In this document: piece after piece, positions 1 through 7,498 of the stretch
Layout of the letters: each line of letters opens with the position of its first letter
How positions within the stretch are numbered: the first letter of the stretch is position 1
Assembly: GCA_020435415.1 (NCBI GenBank)
Contig: JAGQZQ010000003.1
Coordinates: forward strand, 16,760-80,759
Length of the DNA: 64,000 nt
Reading direction: 5' to 3'
Source: Flavobacteriales bacterium
Lineage (GTDB): Bacteria > Bacteroidota > Bacteroidia > JACJYZ01
The notes under the pieces: model-generated
Told to the model about the DNA's origin: nothing
The model's input: the letters and a program-made list of their open reading frames with translations, nothing else
The model's database searches: none
Program-made: the position numbers and the translations under genes

Positions 1-335
1 ATGAAGTCCAACCTGGTGATGTATTCATTCTCATACCCCGGCTGATCTGTAAAGGTTGTGTGCAAATGAAACTCATTCAGCTGGAGGAGATGCTGGCCTC
101 AGATACCCTGGAGCATACCCGCATCATCACTTCAAATCCGGGGATAGTTTCCGATTCCCTGGAACAACGTATCGTTGTATGGAAGGACAAGGAAGGCTGG
201 CTCGATCGCGTGAACCTGCATATTGCAAATATGACCATGGTGCACATCGGGCCGGACGGGAATTTTCTGATTCGCTCCATCCCAACCACAGATAATCAAC
301 ATGTGAAGGTATGGCTGGAAATGCCGGACAAATAA
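1..335 (+). CDS. C-terminal part of a CxxC-containing protein, 5' end outside window
   Basis: The frame is open from the left edge to the TAA at 333-335, so this is the end of a longer gene; the ATG at 60 is probably internal. About 110 residues are visible. A hydrophobic strand followed by LICKGC resembles the active-site start of a thioredoxin-like fold, and the spacing is like the SCPRCEG segment of the protein encoded at 2307-4034. After the CxxC come a helix-like stretch and alternating charged and hydrophobic residues ending in a strand-rich tail. No family could be named. A redox or metal-binding role is inference. It may be a relative of the nearby CPRC protein, but the match outside the CxxC is weak by eye. 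Confidence 0.5.
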   Translation, partial: EVQPGDVFILIPRLICKGCVQMKLIQLEEMLASDTLEHTRIITSNPGIVSDSLEQRIVVWKDKEGWLDRVNLHIANMTMVHIGPDGNFLIRSIPTTDNQHVKVWLEMPDK

Positions 336-447
336 ATCAAATTCAACTTTTTCAGTTGGTTCAGTGGTGCTAAGATGTAGTTGATTTTCATTTCCGGAGA
401 TAAGAAGGAGATCCTGTTGGATGACCAACGGCAAATACGTTCGATCG

Positions 448-478
448 TTGTAAACTTTTAGTAGAATTCATACATTCG
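448..478 (+). promoter_or_regulatory. Possible Bacteroidota promoter for the M28 peptidase gene
   Basis: TTG at 448-450 is separated by 20 nt from TACATTCG at 471-478, one mismatch from the TAnnTTTG -7 consensus. The predicted transcript start leaves a leader of about 30 nt before the ATG at 516. Confidence 0.35.
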
Positions 479-515
479 TTCGGCCTTCTTTTTATATGAA
501 CTTACTCCCAATGCC

Positions 516-2297
516 ATGAAAAACCGGGTACTATTACTCGCGTGTATAGCTTTATCATGTGCTACACATGCCCAGGTTATTAACAATATCCATCTTTCCA
601 ATCCTGCAGCAAAAGACATCCTGGAAGGGAACTATACGCCATCAACTTACAGCGCCTCCAATGTAATCGAGCATCCGGAAACCATCCTTGACGGACTGAT
701 ACAGGATATTCGCCCTGACTCGTTGCATTCCTACATGGAACACCTGGGCACCTTTGGCAACCGCAATTCCGGATCGGATACCTTATCGGATACCATAGGC
801 ATAGGTGCGGCAAGGAACTGGGCCCTGGCAAAGTTTGATGATTTCAGTTCAGCCAATGAGAACCGCCTGGTGACCTCATTCCTGCAGTTTGAAACCACGA
901 TGTGCAACATCCTGGAACATAAAAATATCCTGGCCATTCTTCCCGGTGCAGATGAACAGGCGGGTGTTATTATCATAGAAGGTCACATAGACAGCCGGTG
1001 TGAGGATGTTTGCGATACGGCATGTGTTGCCCAGGGAATTGACGACAATGCAAGTGGTACGGCGCTCGTCATGGAACTGGCAAGGGTCATGAGCCGGTAT
1101 ACATTTCAGAAGACGATTGTGTTCATGATTACCACCGGGGAAGAGCAAGGGCTGTTGGGAGCTGAAGCCATGGCAAGATATTGTAAAGACAATGGAATTG
1201 ATGTGAAGACCGTGCTGAATAATGACGTGGTTGGCGGCGTACTATGTGGTCAGACCGCATCCCCACCAGCGTGCCCTTACAACCAACCTATTGACAGCTT
1301 AAACCTGAGACTCTTTTCTTTTGGTGTGCACATGTCGGCCTCCAAGCAACTGGCACGTTTCTCAAGACTGGAATATAACGAAATGGCAAAACCCAAAGAA
1401 AGTGTACCGATGGAGTTACATGTGATGGGTGCAGAGGATCGTCAAGGCCGGGGAGGTGATCATAAGCCATTCCGTGAAGAAGGTTATCCGGCCATCCGGT
1501 ATTGCTCTGCCAATGAAAACGGAGATGCAAACAGCACCGATCCGAACTATACCGACAACCAGCACTCGTCCCGTGATGTTATGGGATATGATACGGATAA
1601 CGACGGAAAGATCGATTCGTTCCTGGTGGATTTTAACTATCTCCGGAGAAATGCGCTGGTCAATGCCAATACTGCTGTGATGGTGGCTCAGGGACCGGTT
1701 CCTATTGATAAACCTGTCTTGGAAGCCGTCCCGGGTGGATTGGTGGTCACACTAACAGATCCCAACAACTATGGCAAATACAGGGTGGCATGTCGTTATA
1801 ATGTGTCGCTTGACTGGGATACTTTGGTCACTTTTGATGGCGTGCTTACGGATACCATCTGGGGTTTACCGGACCTGAAAGAAAGGATAGATTCAGGGAG
1901 CGCGAACAACACCTGGTGGATCAGCGCTGCATCCATGGATTCTCTGGATATTGAGAGTTTGTTTTCCAATGAATCTTCCAAATCAGTCACCACCGGCCTG
2001 AATGACATTCCGGAAGAGGCCTTACCCCCATTGGAATTACTACAGAACCGACCCAATCCATTTGAAGAGGGCACCACCATTTCCGTTGCGGTGCACCGGC
2101 CGGTGAATTATGACAAAGCAGAGATTGTCATCGTTGATCTTGCGGGCAAAGAAGTGGCAAGAATGCCGGTTTCGCTAAAGCTGGCAATGAATGAAGTGGT
2201 ATTCTGGCATGGCTTCGGCGCTCAGGGCACATACCTTTATAGTCTGGTTGTCGATGATCGGATCGTAGAGACCAAACGGATGTTATTTGCATTCTGA
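516..2297 (+). CDS. Secreted M28-family zinc peptidase with T9SS C-terminal sorting domain
   Basis: This 593-residue protein starts with a signal peptide ending near THAQ (residue 20). The catalytic domain carries the bimetal ligands of M28 aminopeptidases: H157-x-D159 in EGHID, the acidic pair in GIDDNASG (176-177), the EE pair at 209-210 and a later D near LNNDVVGG, followed by a distal His in GGDHKPF. The last 85 or so residues (from LELLQNRPNPF) form a type A T9SS sorting domain, so the protein is predicted to cross the inner membrane by Sec and the outer membrane by the PorSS/T9SS machinery, with removal of the tail. It probably releases N-terminal amino acids from peptides outside the cell. 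It stands alone on the + strand and converges with the gene ending at 2307. Confidence 0.9.
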   Translation: MKNRVLLLACIALSCATHAQVINNIHLSNPAAKDILEGNYTPSTYSASNVIEHPETILDGLIQDIRPDSLHSYMEHLGTFGNRNSGSDTLSDTIGIGAARNWALAKFDDFSSANENRLVTSFLQFETTMCNILEHKNILAILPGADEQAGVIIIEGHIDSRCEDVCDTACVAQGIDDNASGTALVMELARVMSRYTFQKTIVFMITTGEEQGLLGAEAMARYCKDNGIDVKTVLNNDVVGGVLCGQTASPPACPYNQPIDSLNLRLFSFGVHMSASKQLARFSRLEYNEMAKPKESVPMELHVMGAEDRQGRGGDHKPFREEGYPAIRYCSANENGDANSTDPNYTDNQHSSRDVMGYDTDNDGKIDSFLVDFNYLRRNALVNANTAVMVAQGPVPIDKPVLEAVPGGLVVTLTDPNNYGKYRVACRYNVSLDWDTLVTFDGVLTDTIWGLPDLKERIDSGSANNTWWISAASMDSLDIESLFSNESSKSVTTGLNDIPEEALPPLELLQNRPNPFEEGTTISVAVHRPVNYDKAEIVIVDLAGKEVARMPVSLKLAMNEVVFWHGFGAQGTYLYSLVVDDRIVETKRMLFAF

Positions 2298-2306
2298 TGA
2301 TGTTGC

Positions 2307-4034
2307 TTAGTGGTAATCAACCACCAATGTACGTTGGGGACTTTCATAAATCCCCCGGATCACCCATCTGTTTCTGAAGATACCAAGTTGCGTTTGTTTC
2401 AATGAAGTGCCACGCAAGGTGGGTGGAACGGTGTGCTCTTCCATCTTTTTTCCGTCAAGGAACATGGTGAGTTTACATAATGATTCGGGTTCCTGGGTCA
2501 ATACGAGAAGGGTATCTTGCCATTCCATAAAGTCAATGATCTTTCGGTTCAGGGCATTCTGAAAATCCAGTACATAATTCAATGGGCTGTCGAAGTCTTC
2601 TAACTTCCGGGTTCCAGGAGAAACCTTGAAGATGCTTAGGCTGTCCAGAAGCTGATCCATATCCGAATCATTGTAACGACGTATCCATCCGGTCCGGGAT
2701 TCAGCCACCATCAATCCATTTGATCCGTGTCTCACCATCGGAGATTCATAGAGGTAACCCAGGTGGTTTTCTATAAAATGGTTATCCAGTCTACCAGCGA
2801 GTCTTATAAAATTTCCGGTCGCGGTGAATTCCGCCAGCACAGGCAGATGCTTTTCAAAGGCGGGATTGAACGGGTTGAACCAGGGTTCATATTCCGAGGT
2901 GTCTGCGAGTGAGCCAACGGCCGGCCAACCTTTACTGAGTGGCATCCAGATGCTGCCCGTCTCCATATCAAACCAAGCCGAAGTATGATCTAATGTAAAC
3001 ATGGAATCCGGCATAGTGTCGATATCTGTGAGTGACAAATACGTGGAGTCATTAAGGTGTTTTTCCACAAATGCGATGTGATTGCTATAGCTGATCTCCT
3101 CTTCATCAAAGGTCACTTCAGGAAGTGAAGCGGAGATCAGGAGCGTGGAGTCATTCCGAAATACGGATGAGAAGTACATGCTATTTAATATATGGTTGCT
3201 CCGCAGGAAGGTCAGGTATTTGTCCGGCAGTTCATCGGATATGAACCATGTTTCTTCACGTGTCCCAGGCGACAGGGATGTTATGAACTTTCCGGATTCC
3301 AGGTCATAAACGAGGATCCCAAGACTGAGGTCATCGTTGAGTGCAGCAAACCTTCCGGATGGGCTGTAGGAGGCACCAAGTATCCTGGACAGGGGATAAT
3401 CGGGATGATCTTCCAATTCGGTTATCCGGATCCCGGTGAAGTTGGAAATATGAGTGGATGGTGATTTGGCCGGATCATTATTCGGTGGCTCGCCAACCGG
3501 TTCAATCATTTCGTTTGCGTGTGTGATTTGCATGGTCGTCTGACTATTTACGTTCATTCCCATCAGGCTCCATGAGCCGTATAATTCTCCGGTCTGAACA
3601 TTGCATTTGATCAGGAAGGGCACCGATAACGGCCTGCCGGTAAAGCGATAGTGTTGTAACAAACTATCACTGGTTTGTGTGATGATATAGTCTGTTTGAA
3701 ATGGACGGTTTTTCAGGTAGGCGATGTGTGCTTTCTCCCTGGGATAAAATGATGCAAGCATGACGTCCGATCGGATACCTGCTTCGCGAAGGTAGGTGAC
3801 CAAAGGATTGATACTGCCTTCACAACGTGGACATGACATGGGCCTGATGAGGATCAAATAAGCGGTATCCGTATTAAAATGGATTCCGGTCTTTCTCAGA
3901 AAACTTTTCATGGCATGCGAAGCTCCTGCGTATGGCAACATGTTTTGCAGCGACTGTCCATAGAGATGTGTTTGAGTCAGCCAGCAAAAAATTAGCAAAC
4001 CGTAACGTAGAAAAGAAGGTATAGGGGCAACCAT
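2307..4034 (-). CDS. Exported protein with CPRC redox-like segment and propeller-like body
   Basis: The longest frame begins at 4136, but the ATG at 4034 opens a much better N-terminus: MVAPIPSF, then a hydrophobic stretch ending in LYGQ, a signal peptide. This gives 575 residues. Near mature residue 60 there is LILIRPMSCPRCEGS, a hydrophobic strand followed by CxxC as in thioredoxin-like folds. The body has repeated short strand and turn units (for example SPSGRFAALN, DLESGKFI, DMETGSIW) like a six- or seven-bladed propeller. It follows the two small exported proteins at 4150-4898 on the same strand and may be their last operon member. I do not recognise a named family. A surface or periplasmic binding role is inference. 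Confidence 0.6.
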   Translation of the reverse strand: MVAPIPSFLRYGLLIFCWLTQTHLYGQSLQNMLPYAGASHAMKSFLRKTGIHFNTDTAYLILIRPMSCPRCEGSINPLVTYLREAGIRSDVMLASFYPREKAHIAYLKNRPFQTDYIITQTSDSLLQHYRFTGRPLSVPFLIKCNVQTGELYGSWSLMGMNVNSQTTMQITHANEMIEPVGEPPNNDPAKSPSTHISNFTGIRITELEDHPDYPLSRILGASYSPSGRFAALNDDLSLGILVYDLESGKFITSLSPGTREETWFISDELPDKYLTFLRSNHILNSMYFSSVFRNDSTLLISASLPEVTFDEEEISYSNHIAFVEKHLNDSTYLSLTDIDTMPDSMFTLDHTSAWFDMETGSIWMPLSKGWPAVGSLADTSEYEPWFNPFNPAFEKHLPVLAEFTATGNFIRLAGRLDNHFIENHLGYLYESPMVRHGSNGLMVAESRTGWIRRYNDSDMDQLLDSLSIFKVSPGTRKLEDFDSPLNYVLDFQNALNRKIIDFMEWQDTLLVLTQEPESLCKLTMFLDGKKMEEHTVPPTLRGTSLKQTQLGIFRNRWVIRGIYESPQRTLVVDYH

Positions 4035-4149
4035 ATGTTTCAGGATCAACACGGCAGGGTTGAACGGGGAGATTCCAACAGGAGGGCTATTCTGCGATCT
4101 CCCCGGTCCAACCCAATCCGTATGTTCATTGTTCAAACTTTGCTATTAA

Positions 4150-4566
4150 CTATTGCAGTGAAGGAATTTGTGATGAGGGCAATTGAAGCTCACTGCCGGA
4201 GATTCCCGTACTACTCCCTTCAATCACCATACCTGGGGTCAGGAATTCTCTTGGAAACCGATACACGATCATACCTGTTTCCGGATTTGCAGCATACAAT
4301 TCTGCATCCTGAGACATTTCCTTATCTCCATGATCAATCCCTGGCCCGACCAGCTTGTTCCACATGAAAATAACGCAGTCGCTGATGCTGCACTGCACAA
4401 TGGCGCAAGTCTCCCTGCTTCTCAAAGGGCATACCTTTACATCACTGCCACTGGTCACCACTCCTCCGCTTCCGGTGATCTTCAGCTTGATGGCCCGGGC
4501 ATCGTAGGATGAAGCACAGAGCAGTCCCAGGATCATCATCCATCCAAAAATATTTCGGCTGTTCAT
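4150..4566 (-). CDS. Small exported protein, paralogue of its upstream neighbour
   Basis: This 138-residue protein has a signal peptide ending near DARA. The mature N-terminus reads IKLKITGSGGVVTSG, then VCP and ETCA, the same pattern as the neighbour at 4563-4898 (IKVTVYGKGGIIS, VCP, EVCA). The two genes share the four-base ATGA overlap at 4563-4566, so they are translationally coupled. Four Cys lie within about 25 residues (VCP, TCA, QCS, DCV), suggesting disulfides after export. No known domain is recognised. The rest of the chain is longer and unlike the partner, with an acidic middle and a Ser/Pro-rich end. Confidence 0.65.
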   Translation of the reverse strand: MNSRNIFGWMMILGLLCASSYDARAIKLKITGSGGVVTSGSDVKVCPLRSRETCAIVQCSISDCVIFMWNKLVGPGIDHGDKEMSQDAELYAANPETGMIVYRFPREFLTPGMVIEGSSTGISGSELQLPSSQIPSLQ

Positions 4567-4898
4567 CGTTGTAGGGAATTTTGCATGGGTGGAGTGAGTA
4601 TTTGAGCCAGATGCATGCTTCCATCGGGCATCCGTACCTCAGCCCAGACATATCCGTTGTCAGTCCTTATTTCTGTCATCACGGTGATATAGGCGCAGAC
4701 TTCGGAGGCGCTAACAGGACAGACGCGCGTAGTATTATCGTTGTCGTTGGAAATAATTCCCCCTTTGCCGTAAACGGTTACCTTGATCTGTTCCTTAGCA
4801 GGAAGATCTGTGTTATGAGGCGTAGCCTTCATGGACAAGGTGGACGCTAACATGCCCGTGAATGCGAGCATGAAGGTTGTCATTTTTCTTTTTTTCAT
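4563..4898 (-). CDS. Small exported protein, first gene of a three-gene operon
   Basis: The 111-residue product begins MKKRKMTTF with a hydrophobic core ending near SMKA, a signal peptide. The mature part carries IKVTVYGKGGIIS then RVCP and EVCA, matching the next gene in order and spacing, so the two look like a diverged tandem duplication. A perfect TAnnTTTG element at 4930-4937 sits about 25 nt before the likely transcript leader end and supports the ATG at 4898. Function is unknown. The pair of Cys and the strand-like GGII segment suggest a compact disulfide-stabilised beta fold. Confidence 0.65.
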   Translation of the reverse strand: MKKRKMTTFMLAFTGMLASTLSMKATPHNTDLPAKEQIKVTVYGKGGIISNDNDNTTRVCPVSASEVCAYITVMTEIRTDNGYVWAEVRMPDGSMHLAQILTPPMQNSLQR

Positions 4899-4929
4899 AG
4901 GAATATAGATTTTGGTTAAACATCGAAAG

Positions 4930-4937
4930 CAAAGGTA
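4930..4937 (-). promoter_or_regulatory. -7 promoter element TACCTTTG for the small exported protein operon
   Basis: Read on the minus strand this is TACCTTTG, a full match to TAnnTTTG. It ends 31 nt before the ATG at 4898, leaving a leader of roughly 25 nt. No clear TTG -33 element is seen. Confidence 0.5.
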
Positions 4938-5097
4938 GAGGTGCAGTTACGGGGGTGGAGAGAAAGTGACGTGGGAACTTACGGGTGTAAGAAAATCGGT
5001 TTACAATTTATTAAGTCGGCCGTGTAACATTTTGGGGAGCCAGCCGTTTCACTATATAAAGGTTTAATCGCCACATCGATTATTTAGGGTTTTGAGG

Positions 5098-5127
5098 GTC
5101 CTGTCTGAAAAGGCGGGACTTTTTTTT
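5098..5127 (+). terminator. Intrinsic terminator on the + strand without an obvious upstream gene
   Basis: GTCCTGTC (5098-5105) pairs fully, with two G-U pairs, with GGCGGGAC (5112-5119) around the loop TGAAAA, followed at once by eight T (5120-5127). The orientation is + strand, yet all genes from 2307 to 4898 lie on the minus strand and the tRNA begins downstream, so the transcript it ends is unidentified. Confidence 0.65.
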
Positions 5128-5221
5128 GTCCGGGATGGCTCCCCTTCGATTTTTCTATATGGGCTGCTTGAACAATGAAATTCTTTTAGGAAATTTGACC
5201 GCCTTTTTGAAATGATTTTCA

Positions 5222-5293
5222 GCCGGGGTAGCTCAGGGGTAGAGCGACGCTCTCGTAAAGCGTAGGTCGTGGGTTCAAATCCCATCCCCGGCT
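5222..5293 (+). tRNA. tRNA-Thr (anticodon CGT)
   Basis: The 72-nt cloverleaf has acceptor arms GCCGGGG (5222-5228) and CCCCGGC (5286-5292) with discriminator T. The D arm is GCTC-AGGGGTA-GAGC. The anticodon stem ACGCT/AGCGT encloses the loop CTCGTAA, giving anticodon CGT, which reads ACG threonine codons. The T loop is GTTCAAAT. CCA is not encoded. A reading frame crosses it on the opposite strand but is an antisense-tRNA artefact. Confidence 0.93.
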
Positions 5294-5320
5294 CATTTAT
5301 CGCCGGTGGTGGCTCGAGAA

Positions 5321-5437
5321 TGGTCATTAGACATTAGTCAATAGCCATTGACCAACCCCCAATCGCCTTTCTATTTTCTAATGTCTATTGTCTTCTGACT
5401 AACTACTAACTACTAACTACTTGGTACTAGTACTAGT
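5321..5437. repeat. Cluster of short direct and inverted repeats after the tRNA
   Basis: AGACATTAG (5329-5337) is mirrored by CTAATGTCT (5378-5386), with an inner GGTCA/TGACC pair (5322-5326 and 5349-5353). Then come three copies of AACTACT (5401-5421) and two of TACTAG (5425-5436), reaching the stop codon of the EnvC-like gene. It looks like degenerate intergenic repeat DNA; no mobile-element gene is present. Confidence 0.5.
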
Positions 5438-6649
5438 CTACATTGGGAACAGCCAGGTCACGGGATTCAGTTTTTCTGATCCGCCCTGCATGGCTTTTCT
5501 GATTTCAAAGTGCAATTCCGTTTTTCCTTCGGTATCATTGTTCATGATCAATCCAATATCTTGTTTGGTCTTGATCTGATCGCCTTTTTGCACATACACC
5601 TCTTCAAGTTTGGAGTAAACTGTGAGGTATAGACCATGCCTTACCAGAACGGCTTTTCCTGATCCGGGTACCGTGATGACAGCAGTAACCTCACCATCAA
5701 AAACAGCCCTGGCCTTGCTGCCTTTTTCGGTGACGATGTCTATGCCGTTGTTATAGGTTTTTACGCCAAGTACCGGATGCACATGTTCACCGAAAGAACT
5801 GCTGATCTCTCCCTGAAGGAGCGGCCATGGTAACTTTCCTTTGTTCTTTTCGAAATTATCTGATAATCTTTGGGCTTCCGGTGTCAGATTGAAACGGTTC
5901 CTTTCTCTTATTTCTGAGGCGATGATATCTTCAATTGCCTTTTGAAGTTTCTTCATATCCGCTTCTTTCCGGCGGATATCATCCCTGAGGGATTGTTCCT
6001 GACGTTGAAGTTTGGTAAGGGCTTGGCCCTGTTCACTCTTTTCAGACTCCAGGGCTACACGTTGGTTTTCTTCTTCTCCCAACAACTTTTTCTTTTCCGA
6101 TTTCTTTTCTTCCAGCTCTTTCTTTTTTTGCTCCAGTGCCTGTTGTGTTGAGATGATCAGTCCGGCCTGTTTTCTTTTATACTCATTGTATTGTTGCAGG
6201 TAACGGATACGCCGGTATGCCTGGTAAAAGTCGTTTGATGAAAAAATAAAAAGCATGCGATCGTAGTGGCTGCGGTTTTTATATGCGTTACGTATGATCC
6301 CTGCATACTCCTCTTTCAGGTTCACCAGGTCATTTTGCAGAGACTCAATCACAGCTGCAGTTTCAATGATCTCATCATCCAGCATCCGTACTTCTCTTCT
6401 GATCAATACCACCAATTGTTTTCGGCTGTTGATCTTTTTCTCAAGGATCACCAGTTGGATCAGTGAGATGTCTTTGGTCTCTTTGGTCTTTTGCAGTAGT
6501 TTCTTCTGGTAAGCGATGTTCTGTTCCAGCTTTTGTTTTTCCTTCTGCAGCTGTTCTTTCTTGTCCTTATCCTGGGCAAAACCGGTCATGCACCCTAGCG
6601 TCAGCCAGATGGTGGATATGAGAAGCAGAATATGGCGTTGCATGACCAT
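5438..6649 (-). CDS. EnvC-like murein hydrolase activator with degenerate LytM domain
   Basis: The 403-residue protein has a signal peptide (ending GFAQ), a long charged coiled coil from about residue 25 to 265 rich in K, E and Q, and a C-terminal M23/LytM domain from about 285 (WPLLQGEISSSFG). The domain lacks the catalytic set: the first zinc His of HxGxD is Asn (YNNGIDI), the middle His is absent (YSKL), and the usual HLHFE is ELHFE. This matches the EnvC/NlpD activator type, which binds and switches on amidases for septal peptidoglycan splitting and does not cut itself. The start overlaps the stop of the DUF4292 gene by one base (TGATG at 6647-6651), so the two are coupled. Confidence 0.85.
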   Translation of the reverse strand: MVMQRHILLLISTIWLTLGCMTGFAQDKDKKEQLQKEKQKLEQNIAYQKKLLQKTKETKDISLIQLVILEKKINSRKQLVVLIRREVRMLDDEIIETAAVIESLQNDLVNLKEEYAGIIRNAYKNRSHYDRMLFIFSSNDFYQAYRRIRYLQQYNEYKRKQAGLIISTQQALEQKKKELEEKKSEKKKLLGEEENQRVALESEKSEQGQALTKLQRQEQSLRDDIRRKEADMKKLQKAIEDIIASEIRERNRFNLTPEAQRLSDNFEKNKGKLPWPLLQGEISSSFGEHVHPVLGVKTYNNGIDIVTEKGSKARAVFDGEVTAVITVPGSGKAVLVRHGLYLTVYSKLEEVYVQKGDQIKTKQDIGLIMNNDTEGKTELHFEIRKAMQGGSEKLNPVTWLFPM

Positions 6650-7494
6650 CAGTCGGGCACATTGAATGGGAAACGCTGGGGTTTATTCAAGGTAACTTTT
6701 GAATGTGCCAGCCTGACATATGTTTTCTCCTTGTCATTGATATCCACTTCCAACTCATGAGGAAACCATTGGCCATCAATCTCCTTGAACTTGGAATAAT
6801 TGGTTTCGAATTTACGATTCTCAGCGAGGTCATTCATCAACACCCGAATGATACGGAAATGGTCCGGCTCTATGCGGATATCGTGCTTGATGACTCCAAA
6901 GTCGCTGTCGTCTTTATCATTGATTGACTTTTTCAAACGGTGACGGTTCACCGTTCCGAGGTTATAGAATTTTTGATGCTCTGTAGCTTTGAAGACGGAA
7001 TCTGCATAGTGGGGGTAATAGTTCCCGGTGATAATGGATTGAAGAAAGGAGAAGTTAAGATCCAGGTCTACGCCTATCAGTTTGGATAAAGAGTTGAAAT
7101 CGCCCTCGAAATATTTTTGATCTTCCGGGGCAAGACGGTTGATGAATTTGATGGAGTCCGGGGTGATCATGGCCCGTGCCACCTCTATCCCCAACATGGT
7201 GGTGATGGATACCCAGATCACACTGTCCTTCCTCATGCGAAGGTTGGCACTGAACGAATGGTTTGTTTTACCGATGGTGGCTTGAGCTGCGATACGGGTA
7301 CTCAGCCATTCGAATTGCAATTGGCTTTCTCTGAGTTTCGTAAAGAGATCGACCGGACTTTTATGTTCGGTAATAGTTGTAGCGGTCTTTTTTGTTGTTC
7401 GGCAGGCGGGTAACATCAGACCCAAAAAGGGGATCAGAAGGATAAAAAGGAAACGCTGCCCCTTTGATATGGGTTGTAACAGAGGTAATCTCAC
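6649..7494 (-). CDS. DUF4292 family lipoprotein
   Basis: The longest frame begins at 7704 but its first 70 residues overlap the TPR gene and look unlike protein. The GTG at 7494, four bases after that gene's TAA, opens VRLPLLQPISKG, then a hydrophobic run ending in the lipobox LPAC, giving 281 residues. The mature part shows the features of DUF4292: an N-terminal SPVDLFTKLRES segment, RIAAQATI, repeated beta strands with SVIWVSI and a C-terminal FPHELEVDI. Members resemble LolA/LolB-type folds, so a role in lipoprotein or envelope handling is possible but not shown. It sits in an operon from the sugar nucleotidyltransferase to the EnvC-like gene. Confidence 0.8.
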   Translation of the reverse strand: MRLPLLQPISKGQRFLFILLIPFLGLMLPACRTTKKTATTITEHKSPVDLFTKLRESQLQFEWLSTRIAAQATIGKTNHSFSANLRMRKDSVIWVSITTMLGIEVARAMITPDSIKFINRLAPEDQKYFEGDFNSLSKLIGVDLDLNFSFLQSIITGNYYPHYADSVFKATEHQKFYNLGTVNRHRLKKSINDKDDSDFGVIKHDIRIEPDHFRIIRVLMNDLAENRKFETNYSKFKEIDGQWFPHELEVDINDKEKTYVRLAHSKVTLNKPQRFPFNVPD

Positions 7495-7498
7495 TTCT

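Noticed and set aside
5064..5327. 87-codon minus-strand frame across the tRNA region
   Set aside because: Its GFEPTTYALRERRSTPELPRL-type product is the well-known artefact of translating the antisense of a tRNA gene.
5222..5437. Integrated element at the tRNA
   Set aside because: No integrase, no repeated tRNA 3' end and no change of gene content beside the tRNA.
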